From: Diadema setosum | Lineage: Eukaryota; Echinodermata; Echinoidea; Diadematoida; Diadematidae | Length of the DNA: 64,000 bases | NCBI GenBank assembly: GCA_033980235.1 | Contig: CM067075.1 | Span: 7,842,608-7,906,607 of the forward strand | Direction of reading: 5' to 3' | Shown: in pieces, positions 13,801-27,181 of the stretch | Position numbering within the stretch: the stretch's first letter is position 1 | How the letters are laid out: each line of letters begins with the position of its first letter | Position numbers and translations under genes: made by a program | Notes under the pieces: model-generated | Databases searched by the model: none | What the model saw: the letters and a program-made list of their open reading frames with translations, nothing else | What the model was told of the DNA's origin: nothing

Positions 13801-15429
13801 TTTTTTTTTTGAAATATACAAATTAACTGAACTGAAATCTGAAACTGATGATCTGCGAGCTGAGACTCTCTATGTCATGATGTGTCAAGCATGGATATAA
13901 TACAGGCCTACATAGCTTATGCAGTTTTTAACTTAATCGTGGTATTTAGATAATTATGTCAATTTCCTTTATCCATAGTATCTAACGTGCCATGCTGAAA
14001 AAGCAAGGTAATTGTCATGTATAAAAGCTACAGATCGTTCTTCCGAAGGTTCGTTAATACGAAAACGAAGAAAGGTTCGTAATTTTTGTATAAGGTTCGT
14101 TAGTATGCACCTTCTTTTCATTATCAGATTAACGAACCTTATTTCATTTTTTGATTAGCAAACCTTCAGAATAACGAACATCACCCATGTATATAGAACC
14201 TACAGCTGCAGGCATACATGATTATAAAGAAAATGTATTACAAGACTGATATAAATTATGTATAAAACTAAGTTTAACTTACTGTCGAGTTCTCCTATAA
14301 AGTATACCTTGCGCGTCTCAAATTCGGAGATAAGTTCTACGGGGCGCCAAGTGTCGCGCGATCGATTTAGTTAAGAAATCGACCGTGCGACACTTCGCGC
14401 ACCATAGAACGTATCCTCGAGGTTAATGACCACCGTGTAAACGTAACTATTATATCCATATCAAGTTAGTGGAATTTCATTTATGTTTTGGTCCTCTTCT
14501 ATTAGCTGACTCTCTACCAGTCGGATATCCCGTAATCTCGACATACGTTCCGTACATAGTGTCGACGAGGAACTCCCCTTCCAACATTTACTGCGCCGCC
14601 AACGGCGACCCCCCGCCGGAGATCGTGTGGTTCAAAGACCAAAGACCTGTTGAGTCCTTACCCGGACGTATTTCCATTATGGATTGTAAGTACAGGTCTA
14701 TGGTATAACAGGGGGTTAAGAGAGTTGTCTCTCACACCTCCCCGAGTATAACGACTCGAGAAGACGGGAGAGATAGATGGTGCGGGGTGCAAGGAAAAGA
14801 GAAGAGATGCGAGTGACTATTGCGGGGGGGGGGGGGCTTTCTTTAGTGGAACGATGGTGATATTTTACGCCTCAGGTTAGCATGGAAAAACCTGTAACTT
14901 TGTCAGTGTGAAGAGCATGAAAAGTTGAAACATCCCCACAGTTTAGCAAGAGACATTTCACTCGAAACTGCTTCCCCTTTTAAATCGTTAAATAAATAAA
15001 CGTAAGTGCATATACACACGCGAAAACGTTAACTTCTTGATCCCGCACTGAAATAACGAATTAACCTTTAAAGAGTGAGGTATATTACTTTGCATCGTGT
15101 CTTTGAAAAAATAGCACACACACACAAAAGAGAGAGAGAGAGAGAATAACTACTCCCTTTATTTTGTTTAATGCATTAAACATGTAGTAAACAGCAAAAC
15201 AAAAGAATACATGATAACGTTTAACTTGTTGCGATGTCAAAGACAAATCTAACACGAAGAAACACCATTTTATCCCCCCCCCCCCTCCCCTGCACACGCA
15301 CGCGTATCAAAGATCATCTCCAGATCCTACGGACGTTTAAGAAGAATCAGGGCCTGTACCAGTGCGCCGCCAGAAATGCGTTCGGAACGAGCTACTCCTT
15401 TGGAACTCTTCTCTATGTCACGGGTGAGT

Positions 15430-15486
<57 letters not shown>

Positions 15487-18400
15487 TAAATAACTTTTAT
15501 AAGCTAGCGAAGGGATCTGGTGAAGACAATATCTCCCGATGAAGGGGTCGGGTGGGGGTCGGTGATTTCACTCAGTCGGTAGCGCGTCTGCCTCCCCAAT
15601 CCAAAGGACCCGCGGGTTCGATTTCCGAGTCTATAGCTGTGGTTTGTAATCCCGTCTTGTTAGAGACAAAACACTGTGTTCCTTGGTTAGGACATTCATG
15701 AAGGTTCCGGCCATATTGTGTGAGGGAATCACGACCCAAGCACGTAAAAGACCCATCCAGGGATCTTCATCCATTCATCTCAAAGAGCAAGGTGCTAATC
15801 AGGTGAATTGATCTCCCCACTTCACACAAGAAAAAACGGGCGAATGATGCCGACCTGTCGTGGTTCGATCGCCTGAGGTGACTTGCAAAAGTCGGGAAAT
15901 TAACGGTATCAATCAGGCACATTGTGTCTCATACCCCCATTCCACAGAGATTTCTTCTCATCGGTCACTAATCGGAAGCAAAGTTTGTTGCTTCCGGACA
16001 TCAACCGAAGTGTACCAGATGGCAGTCTGATGAATCTGACTTGGCTGAATCCGACTTGGTGAGTGTCAGACGCGTGGAACGTGATCTTAATCGTACGATC
16101 TTACCTCATCGGATCACCGCCCGATATGTCTGACACTGACCCAATAGTCGACCAACACAAGTGTGATTCATCAAACTGTGATCCGATATTCTTTGATGGA
16201 TTGCAGGAAGCGATAAACTTTGCTTCCGATGAGTGACCGATGAGAGAAAATCTCTATAAAATGGGGGCGATACGAGGAAGAAGGTGTACGATGGAGAAAT
16301 CCATCGAACGCTCATCGGAAGCTCCCGTCGCAAGTTGAGTCGGTATAATAAATATGGTGGATAAATATTCGAGTCAGTCCGATGTGTGTCACACTAATAG
16401 TCCATGGGCCAGGCCAGATATTGGTACCATCTGAGGTGGCAAAACCTTTTTGGTGTCATTTTGTTTGTCGGGCATAGATATGCTTATCAGGCTATGATAG
16501 CATTTCCAAATGAGTAGCTTAGTCCTAATAAATGAATTTTTAACCCGTTTGGTTTCGCTGTTATATCCCTTTACTTCCGAATCGAAACTAACCGCTATAG
16601 AAAGAAGAGCACTGTCTTCTGTATGTCCACAGGTGTTCTGTTGTTGTTGTTTTTTGTTGTTTTTGTATTTGAGGCGCGTCATTCAAATATGAATATTTAC
16701 GCCTTTATCTTTATAATATGATTATCTTACATATAATAAATAAATAAAAAAATAACAACTTTTTACTATTATTTTTATGCGCGCTATGTGTCTGCTGTTA
16801 TACGGTTGGGGCAAATAAGTTCTGGTGCATGCTGATGGCAAAATCTGATCAGCCCGGCTCGTTACATTGAGCAGGCTTCTCGGTCGCGCACACAGACCTA
16901 GATCCCTCATTTGCCGCACTCAGGACCCTCCGCCCAACGCATATATGGTGCACAAGCAGACTCCCGAATGCGATATATAAACATCAAAATTATAATATTA
17001 TTTCATATATACTTTCCATTAAATAAACATATAATTTACAAATAATTCATTTTTTTTTTCATTATGTAATAAGCAAACATCCGGTTGTGCAGTGTGCAAA
17101 TCTAAATTAAATAAAACTCAAAAGATAATTATCTGTATAACTCTATAAGACTTATATAAGTCTTTTGGAAAACCTTCCTGTTCTCTTCACATATGAGATT
17201 AATGCCCTCAAATGATCAACATTTTTTGTGGATAATACTTTTCTGATATCCCGTTGATCTTTGCCTCCAATATCTGCGATCAACATGGCTCTCTCTATCA
17301 AATATTTCGGACAATCATATAAAAAATGACTTAAATTTTCCTTTTCGGGGCAATAGGGGCAGTTGCCTGTTTCATGCAAATTTACTTTCCACTTATCATA
17401 ATTCAGTCCAATATTACCCATACGGACTTGATGAATAAGGATTTGTTCTTTCCTGTTTTTTAATCTGCATTCATATTTTCCACTTACATACTTCTGTACT
17501 TCTTTTAAAGGGGACTGTGTTTCTTCCCATCTTTTTTGCCACTTCTTATTAAAATGACTACTCAAAACACTTTTAACTTCCATCTTATTGAGTCCATTAT
17601 TGATCCCGATATGTTTCTCTTGTAGGGCTGTTTTTGCCGCTTTATCTACTGTCTCATTGCCCGTGATGCCACAGTGGCCGGGCACCCATTCAAAGTGTAC
17701 TATCATACCCCTGAAAAGCAGGTGCATCGAAAGAACGTGTATTTCTTTCACAAAAGCATCCTCGAATTTACATGTTTCAAGGGCCCGGAGAGCACTTAAA
17801 CTGTCAGTAAAAATTACTACTCCTGTATACACATTACTAAGTTGTCTCAACCAGGTTAATGCCATAAAAATTGCAGCAAGTTCCGACCTATATGATGAAG
17901 TGAAATCCTGCAGTCTTTTCCATTCACTGTATTTGTAATAGGGTGCGAAAAAAGCAGCTCCCACTATGCCTGTTAGACTTCTGGATCCGTCCGTGTATAC
18001 ATGCAAGTAGTGACTCCACTTCTTTTGTGTAATTTCTAAACTCATTTGATTTTGAAACAATGGATTATCTGACTTCGATATTAATCCACTTAACTCAGTT
18101 GAGACATTCACTTTTGGGATATGCCAAAGTGGGATAGTTAAAGGAGTTACCGGCTCAACAGGCATATCGAGGTAGACCTCCTCTTTCATCTGCTTTATCC
18201 TGTTTCCAAATGGGTTACTTGAACAAGTTTTGTTATCATAAAATCTATATTGCCAACAGTCCCCAACATCTTTCAGCAAGGGGTGGTCGGGAGTTGTTTC
18301 AATTCTCTTGATATACCTTGCACTCAGCAATTTTCTCCGCATATCTAAAGGCATCTCTCCTGACTCTGTTTGGAGAGTTCTCAGGGAGGTTCCGACTTTG

Positions 18401-21400
18401 CTACCCAAACTTATTGTCAGAGCCTGATATTGAACTGAATTGAGTATATTTTTGACAAAATCAGATGCCGAGTCATATGCTTCACATGCATAATCCAATA
18501 AAGAAAGAATAAGGGATTTATATACTGTTATCAAATCCTTTATTCCACCACTCCATTTTGCATATGCCAAACATTTAAGTATATTTATTTTCTTTTTACT
18601 TCTACATGCTAAGTCTTGTATATGAGATTTCCACGTTAACCTCTTATCTAAAATAACTCCGAGATATCGGTGTTCTTTTCTCTGAATAAGTGGTTGTTTG
18701 TCTAGATAGAGTAAAATGGGCTCTTCTTTGTTGGATCGTGAAAACAGTATTGGCACTGTTTTGGGAGATGAGATGAGCATGCCCCATCTTTTGAACCACT
18801 CGTTAAGTATATTCAAGTATCCTTGTAAGCATAACACAACCTCGGTAATGTCGTTACCTGATTGCCATATTACGCAATCGTCGGCGTATAATAGGACTTT
18901 GGGGTTAGGTCTAACTGGAATATCCCTGAGCATCAGGTTGAACAAAATGGGGCTCAAAGGGCTTCCTTGGGGTAATCCGTTAACCATCTCCATTGTTTCA
19001 GATAGTGCATTGCCCACACGCACCTGAAAGGTGCGCTTTGACAGCATGTTTGCTATGAAATGTAGCAAATTCCCTCGAATGTTTGCCTTCCACAGTTTGA
19101 CCAAGACGGCTTCGGGCCACAGTCTATCATATGCTTTAACTAGATCAATAAATACTGCGACTGTTTTAATACTCACTTTCAAATTTTTCTGTATTTCATT
19201 TTCCAGGTGAATTATATTATCCACACAGCTTCTGCCTTTACGGAATCCACTCTGTATCGGAGATAATAAATCATTCTTTTCCACCAAAAAGTTTATCCTC
19301 TCTTTAACCATAATTTCCATAATTTTCATAAAACAGGGTAATAATGTAATTGGTCGGTAAGAACTCAATTCTGTGGGGGGTTTATTTGCTTTCAGGATTG
19401 GGATCAAAATTGAGTGTTTGCATGCTTGTGGTATAAGACCAGTTTCCCAAATTCGATTGTAAATTAAGAGTAAAAGTTCTTTAGAATGTATGGGCATGTT
19501 GCAATAAACCTCATATCCTATTCCATCCAATCCAGGCTTAGTGCCTTTTCTTGAACTAAGTGCTCTCTCTAATTCCCGGAACTGAAAAGGTTCATTATAA
19601 ACTAATTCACGACTGCTGTCAGAATCTGTCCTCACCGATCCCCAAACTTCACATATATCCTTATAATTCTCATCATTTTCCTCTTTCCCGCCTACACAAC
19701 CGAAATATTTTCCTAAAACATGTGCTTTGCATTTATCGTTGATGATAATGTCCTCTTCGGAGTGTAAAGCAGGCATGTTTTTTTGTTTCACAGGTATTCC
19801 GTTTAGCCTCTTTATTGTTTGCCATACCTTTGAAACTGAGGAGAAGCGGTTTAGTTTCGCACTGAAGGACTGCCAGTAGTCGTGTTTGGCTTTACGGATG
19901 GTCCTCTGGGCTTCTGCTTTCCTTTGTATGAATTCGTTTTGCAAAGCCTTTGACCATTGTCTCCTTAACTTTCTCTGTATTTTGTTTCTCTGTTTTATTT
20001 TGTCCGTACAATCCTTCGTCCACCATGGGACAGGGTTGCGCTTTGTGTCTTTTGGGCGGTAGCTTGATATTCCTAATATTTTGGTTAAGCGTACCATAAA
20101 TTCTTCAAACAACGTTGTTGGAGAGGCATCTTTCTCGAATTTGTCAACACAATCAACAGTTAACTGATCATTACATAAGGAGGCAAATTTCTTCCAGTTG
20201 ATCTTTCTGAAAGATTGGTTTTCGCCTCCTGTGTTGATTTCACGTAAATGAAAAGGATTTGCGCTAATGTATAACTGAGTGCACACTACATAATGATCAC
20301 TTCCAAGTGATTCTGTTAACACTTGCCACATGCATTTACCGGCCAGGGTTGCCGATGTGATAGACAGATCTAAACAAGATGTCTTGCCGGTATGACTATC
20401 AATTCTTGTTCCAGAACCATCATTTAAAAGAACTAAGTTATTACACATCATAAACTTTTCAAGTAATTTACCGTTGAGATCTGTTCGTAAACTACCCCAT
20501 AATACATTATGAGAATTAAAATCACCGACTATTAATACTTTCGATACATCTCTCACCTTCAAAAGTAACATATTCAGAGTATCATCATTCAATTTCTTGC
20601 AAGGATTATAATAATTCACTACCGACAACACATAATCGTCCAAATATATATCAATCAGTTGCATCTCTATTTCTTCGTAAATTCGAACCTCCTCAAAACT
20701 TACCGAGTCATGAACGTATATAGTTACCCCTCCACCACGTTGTCCATTTTTTCTGTTTCTTGACAGTGTGGTGTATTGGGGAATATTTAATTCAGTATTT
20801 TCCACAAACCAAGATTCTTGTATACATATCAAATGAATTACTCCTACATGTTCAGAATTTATATATCTAATCAATTCCCCTCCGTGAGCATTCATCCCTT
20901 GGGCGTTCCACTGGAGAATGACCAGCGCAGTCATGAAAAGGTTTCTGTTTAACTGCTGCATTTTGATCTTTCGATCAATACCTGTTCCACAAGAGAACGA
21001 ATGAGTGCGAGTATCTCTGGTTCCGTTTGTTCACTTACGAAAATTAGAACAATTTTGACCACAAAGGAAATTATTTCCTCGTTTGAAGCATTCATAAGAA
21101 AGTTACTTCCAGGTGGATTTCCTTTTTGTTCAGTTTTGTCAGTAGTTGAGTTCGATGTTTGGCTTTCTACTACGTTACCCTTATTGGTATCTGTTTTTCT
21201 GTCTGTTCCCACCATCAGATTGCTGATAGTTTCAACAGCTTGGTTTACAGTACTGGAAGGGAGAGATGGGAGAATGCGTGGCGCCGTTTGTTTCTGTGGT
21301 TTTGTTCTTGCCAACCCTTCGGCACCGGCTACCGGCAGATTGCCACTATTGGTTGCCATGGTTGCCGCTGAGGCATAGCTCACTCGATTGGGAAGAGGAG

Positions 21401-24400
21401 TTTTCTGTGTCTTTTCTTTTGTTTGTTCTTCTTTTGCCCGATACGTTCTTGCGGCCTCAGCGTATGACAAACTATGTGCCGTCTTTAGCTTTTGTATTTC
21501 TTTCGCTCTCTTTATCATCTTACATCCATTGTAAGCCGCCGAGTGGTCGTCGCCACAGTTAACACATTTGGGATTTTCTTTTCTGGGACATTCCTCAAAA
21601 GAGTGAGATTCCCCGCATCTGACACATCGGATCTTTGAACGGCAGTTGGCTGCCGTATGACCGTGACGCTGACACTTAAAGCATCTTACAACAGGTGGAA
21701 TCCACTGTTTTACATTAAATGATTGAAAGCAGAGAATTACCTCTTCAGGGATTTGTTTTGAGTCAAATGTTAAAATGACACTGCGTGTTGGGGTGTAGAG
21801 AGTATCTTTCTTTTCCTGGTTGTAGGTTTTTCTAGTTATTCTCTTTACATTAATCACTTTTTGTCTTTTTAGTTCTGACTTGATCTCTTCCTCTCCCATT
21901 TCTATGGGTACCCCTGAGATAACTCCTTTGGCGCTCTGATGCTTTTGTGTTTTGACCGGGACATTACCGATTTGCTGAATATCGGAAATTTGTCTGAGTT
22001 GTTTTTCGTTGCGGCATTTAACTAAGATTCCTGCGTTCATACTTTTCATGAATTCTGGCGGGCTTCCTGACACATTTTGGATTGATTTGGCAATTACCAG
22101 TAAACTTATGTTGCGAAGAGATTTTGAACGCTCGATGGGGGTGATAAACACTTTCAGGTCTGGAGGATTTGCTTTTGGCGTACGAAAGACGTTTTCGTAA
22201 TTGTCATAGTCCGTTTCGGAATCTGTGGAATTTGACATAGAGCCCCTTCTGGTGCTTATCTCTTCCACCGTACTTGAGCCTTCTCTGTACTTTCGTTTCT
22301 TACGCCTGCCTGAAACAACTCTGTAATCTTCTTCATGGACTTTATCATAGCTAGTGTCGCTGTCTGTCCCCTTGGGGTCAAAAGCCCCTTTGGGGTCTAC
22401 AGCTCTATCGTATTCTCGTGAGGCGGCAGCCACCGCCATGGTTTCACAAGACGCCAATTGGCGGGAAAGTTGAGTTATATCTATATTGGTGCGAAGTGCG
22501 AAATTCCGGATGTTTGCTTACCTTAAAACTGTTCGACGGCGTGCTTCTAGAAAGACGTATATTCCATATGCCTCAACTATGGCCCAAAAACATGCAAAAT
22601 GAGTCCAAAATATCAAAATTATCCAAATAACAGAGATTCCAAGTTCGGAGCTAGAGGTGGACACGTCCGGCGTCCGTGACCACCGTGACCACCACCGGTG
22701 CGCTTAGTCTTTATTCAAGGCAGCGAAGGGAATATCCAATGGTTATGATGTCCACAGCGCTTAGTCTTTATTCAAGACGGCGAAGGGAATTTCCAAAGCT
22801 AATGATACAGTGTATATCCCTTTATCTAAAAAGCGTTGCGGTGCGCTTAGTCTTTATTCAAGGCAGCGAAGGGAATATCCAATGGTTATGATGTCCACAG
22901 CGCTTAGTCTTTATTCAAGACGGCGAAGGGAATTTCCAAAGCTAATGATACAGTGTATATCCCTTTATCTAAAAAGCAAACAAAAAAACAATTCCTAGTG
23001 GATTTTGCCGTATTTTTCAATTATTCATCATTTTCCGGTGAAAACGCTACTGTGAAAACGCTAATGCCACGCCACTGTCGCTTTATTTCCATCCAACAAT
23101 GAAAGATATTTGGCATTGGTCGGGTTGATGGCTGAAATCTATGACTAAGCTACTACTCTGGAAATGCTATTATAGCAAAATAATATTCCTTAGATATATG
23201 CCATTTCAAAATGCACAACTAGAACTTGCCACCTCAGGTGGTACCAGTAACCCATTTTTCGGGTCTTGGCCCATGGACTAATTGTGTGACAATTGTTTCC
23301 GTGTCTGTCTGTGTGTGTGTGTGTGTGTGTGTGTTTGTCTGATTAACAACAATATCAGTTCTGGTAAACACTGCAAAAAAAAAACCAACAAAACAAAACA
23401 ATGTACCGTTATCATATCTAAAGTTACTAATAAAAGGAATTATCTATACTGTTTTTATACTACCCTCTCAACAAATACATCAGTTTTAAACAAAAATCAC
23501 TCTGCTCATTTACAATAGTATTTATTATTACGTATTGTAGTGTACTGGTTCATTGTTTGATGGAAATAAAGCTACATTGGCGTGGCATTAGTGTTTTCAC
23601 CTCATCGTTTTCACCGGAAAATGATGAATAATAAAAATACGGCAAAATCCACGAGGAATTGCTTTTTTGTTTGTTTTTTTAGATAAAGGGATATACACTG
23701 TATCATAGGCTTTGGATATTCCTTTCGCCGTCTTGAATAAAGACTAAACGCACCGCGTTTAGCTCTGGACAGCATCACCCTTTGGATATTCCCTTCGCCG
23801 CCTTGAATAAATACTAAGCGCACCGCGTTTACAACAGAACACCTGTGGACATACCAAGGAGCTACTACAGACATGGAGTCCCAACAGAGTAATTTACGAC
23901 CGAACTCTTTACGCAACGCGCTTAACTTCAAAGTGCCGCAGCGACGTTATCACCAAAATCTTGCCCCCGGTGACAGCTGCAGCGCGCTTTCAAGATCAAG
24001 TTCGATGCCGCAGCTCTGTCCGTTAGTGGAGGAGAGTAAAAATTGTCGAAACAAACACACGTCTCTTTTGTGCATGCGCAGTCCATAAGTCAGCCATTTT
24101 AGTATGCGCAATCGAAATCATCGAATCCACAACGAAATTTCGAATCTGGTAGTCGTTATTTCGCGAAATTTGGACCTGAGATGGGTGAGTTATGATGAAA
24201 TATGTATAAAAACATGCCATATTACCTTCACTTTTGAAATTCCTCTACATGAAACATGACTTTTGTGGGAACTTTTAAAGTAATTTCGTTCGAAAGAGGA
24301 TACTTCAACCTTTCGAATGCCACCGAGCATGAGAGTGCCAACAGGTGCCAACACATATTAAAATGCATTGGAAGTGAGCTGACGGTGGGCGACACTGTCG

Positions 24401-27099
24401 TCTGCTCACGTCTTCATACAGTCCCATTTGTTCATATTTGTGTTAGTCGTCAATTCATGACATAAGAGTACCAACAGGTGCCAACACATATTAAAATGCA
24501 TTGGAAGTGAACTGACGGTGGGCGACACTGTCGTCTGCTCACGTCTTCGTACAGTCCCATTTGTTCATATTTGTGTTAGTCGTCAATTCATGACAAAGTT
24601 TTGATATCTGCCCAGACTCAGACTTGATTACGAATACGATTATCCGTTCATCACGATTAATTAACTTTAGTCTTAAGATTTTGACTTAAGTCTAAGAATA
24701 TGAATAAAACTAAATTGTAACTTAGTTTACTATAGATCAAAATTTAGAGTAAGAAGCTTGATAAAATGAATATGTGATACTCAGTCATGTCTTAACTCAC
24801 GAAATTCGCGAAAATAAAATCGCGAACATTTCAGGTATTATACAGTAGAATCTCATTTTGTCATGTTTTCCCAAGCCAAGTCACCAATGAAACTCTTAAC
24901 TAGATCTAGATCTTAGTCTTAGAGTTAAAACTTAAATCAGTAAATTTAAGCCGTTTCGGCTTTCTCCTTTGCCTTGCCATGCCATGCCATGGTCTGTTCC
25001 TTTCCCCTAGGAGCTAGTTTTTTTTAGTAATAGTACTGTATATAGTAGCTCCTTGCTTTCTCTCATATTTTCACAACTACGGACACGAATACATGCAGGT
25101 GGGTACCTGTAGCTGTAGTGCTGTACTGTAGTGTAGAATTGGTGTATAAAGACCGATTTGGGGAGGCCAAAAATACAATGAAAATCGACATTCTGTTTGA
25201 ATCAATCTCAGAATCATCGGGAACCAATTCCAACTGTTCGATTTCTAACAGGTTACACAATTCACTGTCCGCAATATCGTCAAAACCCGCCATATCGAAC
25301 AATAATGTTTGGACGGTACACAACGAATTGAACAAGCAAAATCAAGCAGTTCGAACGCGATCGATCGCATGCATTATGCAGTGTCTCCCAGAAACCGCAC
25401 AAATATCAACCAATTCCGCACTTCCCCCTTCAAACACACATTTCGGAATTACGGATTACAAGTGGGTTTTCCCCGATGAAAACGCGATCGCTCCGTAATG
25501 TTTATCACAACGCAGTGCGGAAACCACCAAAGCGTGCGATAGAAACGCCAAACCCGGGCGATTATGCCACGGACGTGGACATAGATGTCGTAAATCACGC
25601 TCGGCTCCCCGCTGCGTATACGCGCGTTCGTCGGAGCGGCATCGAAGCTAGATCAAAGAAGGTTGGCTTGATGGGACTCCATGTCTGTAGTAGCTCCTTG
25701 GACATACCATGAGCTCCATGGACATACAGAAGACCGTGCTCTTGTTTCTATAGCGGTTAGCCTCGATTCAGAAGTATAGGGATATAAAAACGACACCAAA
25801 TTGGTTAAAAATTCATTTATTAGGACTAAGCTACTCATTTGGAAATGCTATCATAGCTTGATAAGCATATCTACGCCCAACAAACAAAATGACACCAAAA
25901 AGGTATTGCCACCTGAGATGGTACCAATAACCAATTTTTCGCCTCTTGGCCCATGGACTATAAGTGTTGTGCGGCTGTCTGGCGTGTCCAGCCAGCATCC
26001 TGTGGCAGTCTTTGAAGTGTAGGATAATAAGTGTTTTTAATAACGAAAACAGTATTAAGCAGAATTAGATGATCGTTAGTGTAGATCTAGACCCAAACTG
26101 ACGAAAGTGCAACAAAGTGCTTGGTGAAAACATTTCACGTACTAAAGTAAGGATAGGAATTGTAATGAGAAAAAAAATGCCTTCTTATACGTACGTCAAT
26201 CACTTGATCAGAAAAAAGTCAACGTGACAGCCTGTCCGTCAACGTGACAGCCACCAGCAAGGAGGTTACGCCAGGAGAAGAGGCGAACTTGACCTGTACT
26301 GCAGAGGGTGACCCGACGCCTATCGTGCGATGGATCTTGGAAGACCCTCCAGAATCCGGTGGGTCGGTCTCAGATATCCCCGACTTCGGACGCAGCGAGA
26401 TTATTCTCACCAACATCACTGTGTCAGCTACGTACACATGCGAGGCAGCAAGTATCTTGGGCACAGAGCGGGCATCTATGAGAATAACTGTGCTAGGTTA
26501 GTGACCATTCGTCTGGTTTGGTCCACGTTACATACATCGATTTAAAGGAAGTGTGCGATGCTAATGCATGTTGACATGTATTGATTCATAATATCCTGAC
26601 AATAACACATATGTGGCTAAAACAATATCTGAATAATTATGTATGATATATTTTATAATAACATTTCTAATTGTTTTCCTCAAATTACTTGGATATGGAT
26701 ACGCCATCAAAAACAAACTTCTAACCAAGATTTTGCCAATGAAATTATTTGTCAGTCATTGCTTAAGTACTAATATGATTAACAAACGACACTGGAATGC
26801 ACCTTCCCCTAGACCAAGCATAACTTCACCCCGTGTCCATGCTTCCCTAAAATGTCTTTCGTTAATCATAACGAGTACTTCAGCATTGATTGACAGATGA
26901 TGTCACCGACAGAATCGTGATATCTAATTATTTGTGTATGTATTCAAGTGATTTTCAGAAAAAAGGAGAAAAACTATGAAATATTTACGGAACGTTTAAA
27001 ACCTGTCACCTTTGTTATTAGGAAAGACCTTCTTTTATCAACCAATATAAATAAACGTTTTTTATTAATATAATTATACTCGTAGATATACACAGAATG

Positions 27100-27181
<82 letters not shown>

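Larger units (their letters stand above)
5453..14505. other. Intron 2 of the Ig receptor gene (9 kb)
   Basis: Contains a GC-rich foldback transposon (5704-6408), two diverged direct copies of a ~300 bp repeat (~7080-7450 and ~7740-8090), a transposon terminus near 9741-9762, an RT remnant (~12000-12435), TTCGTTA-type palindromes (14035-14180) and a 47 nt hairpin (14349-14395). Microsatellites include TTA/TCA runs (8155-8205), CAT (10150-10182), ACT (11350-11385) and CT (13007-13020). No exon is recognised between these. Confidence 0.7.
16780..22660 (-). mobile_element. Full-length-looking I/Nimb-type LINE, antisense in intron 4
   Basis: Carries both expected ORFs with no internal stop: gag-like ORF1 with three CCHC/CCHC-like knuckles, and ORF2 with AP endonuclease, RT, RNase H and a terminal zinc-finger-like motif. 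An RNase H domain plus a zinc-knuckle ORF1 places it in the I group (I/Nimb-like); exact clade not established. It lies opposite to the host gene, as is usual for tolerated intronic insertions. End coordinates are estimates: the 3' end is probably in the A/T-rich stretch around 16730-16790, and no target-site duplication was found. Confidence 0.8.
23856..25699. mobile_element. 1.84-kb DNA transposon with 9-bp TSD (MULE/Merlin-like?)
   Basis: Perfect 28-bp terminal inverted repeats (23856-23883 and 25672-25699) are flanked by perfect 9-bp duplications GGACATACC (23847-23855 and 25700-25708). TSDs of 8-10 bp point to Mutator- or Merlin-like elements; no transposase was recognised. It interrupts the right terminus of the larger composite element, so it is the younger insertion. 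Confidence 0.85.
15424..26250. other. Intron 4: nested transposon cluster
   Basis: Contains in order a (TA)n run, a SINE (15545-15925), an imperfect foldback (15930-16275), a left inverted terminus (about 16390-16650), the antisense LINE (16780-22660), a foldback with 143 bp tandem units (22697-23840), a 9-bp-TSD transposon (23856-25699) and the right inverted terminus (25700-25970). No extra exon is recognised, although the first strand of Ig3 seems short and a small exon could be hidden here. Confidence 0.7.

Noticed and set aside
15560..15635. tRNA gene
   Set aside because: A- and B-box-like words are present but the acceptor stem does not pair and a SINE body follows.
21001..21378. 125-codon + strand ORF
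   Set aside because: Antisense shadow of LINE ORF1.
22697..22979. CRISPR-like repeat array
   Set aside because: Only two 143-bp direct units with no spacer pattern, in eukaryotic intronic DNA.
16395..25963. TAA target-site duplication for the composite element
   Set aside because: TAA flanks both ends, but similarity between the three terminus copies continues past it (CACACT/GTGTGA), so TAA is probably inside the element.
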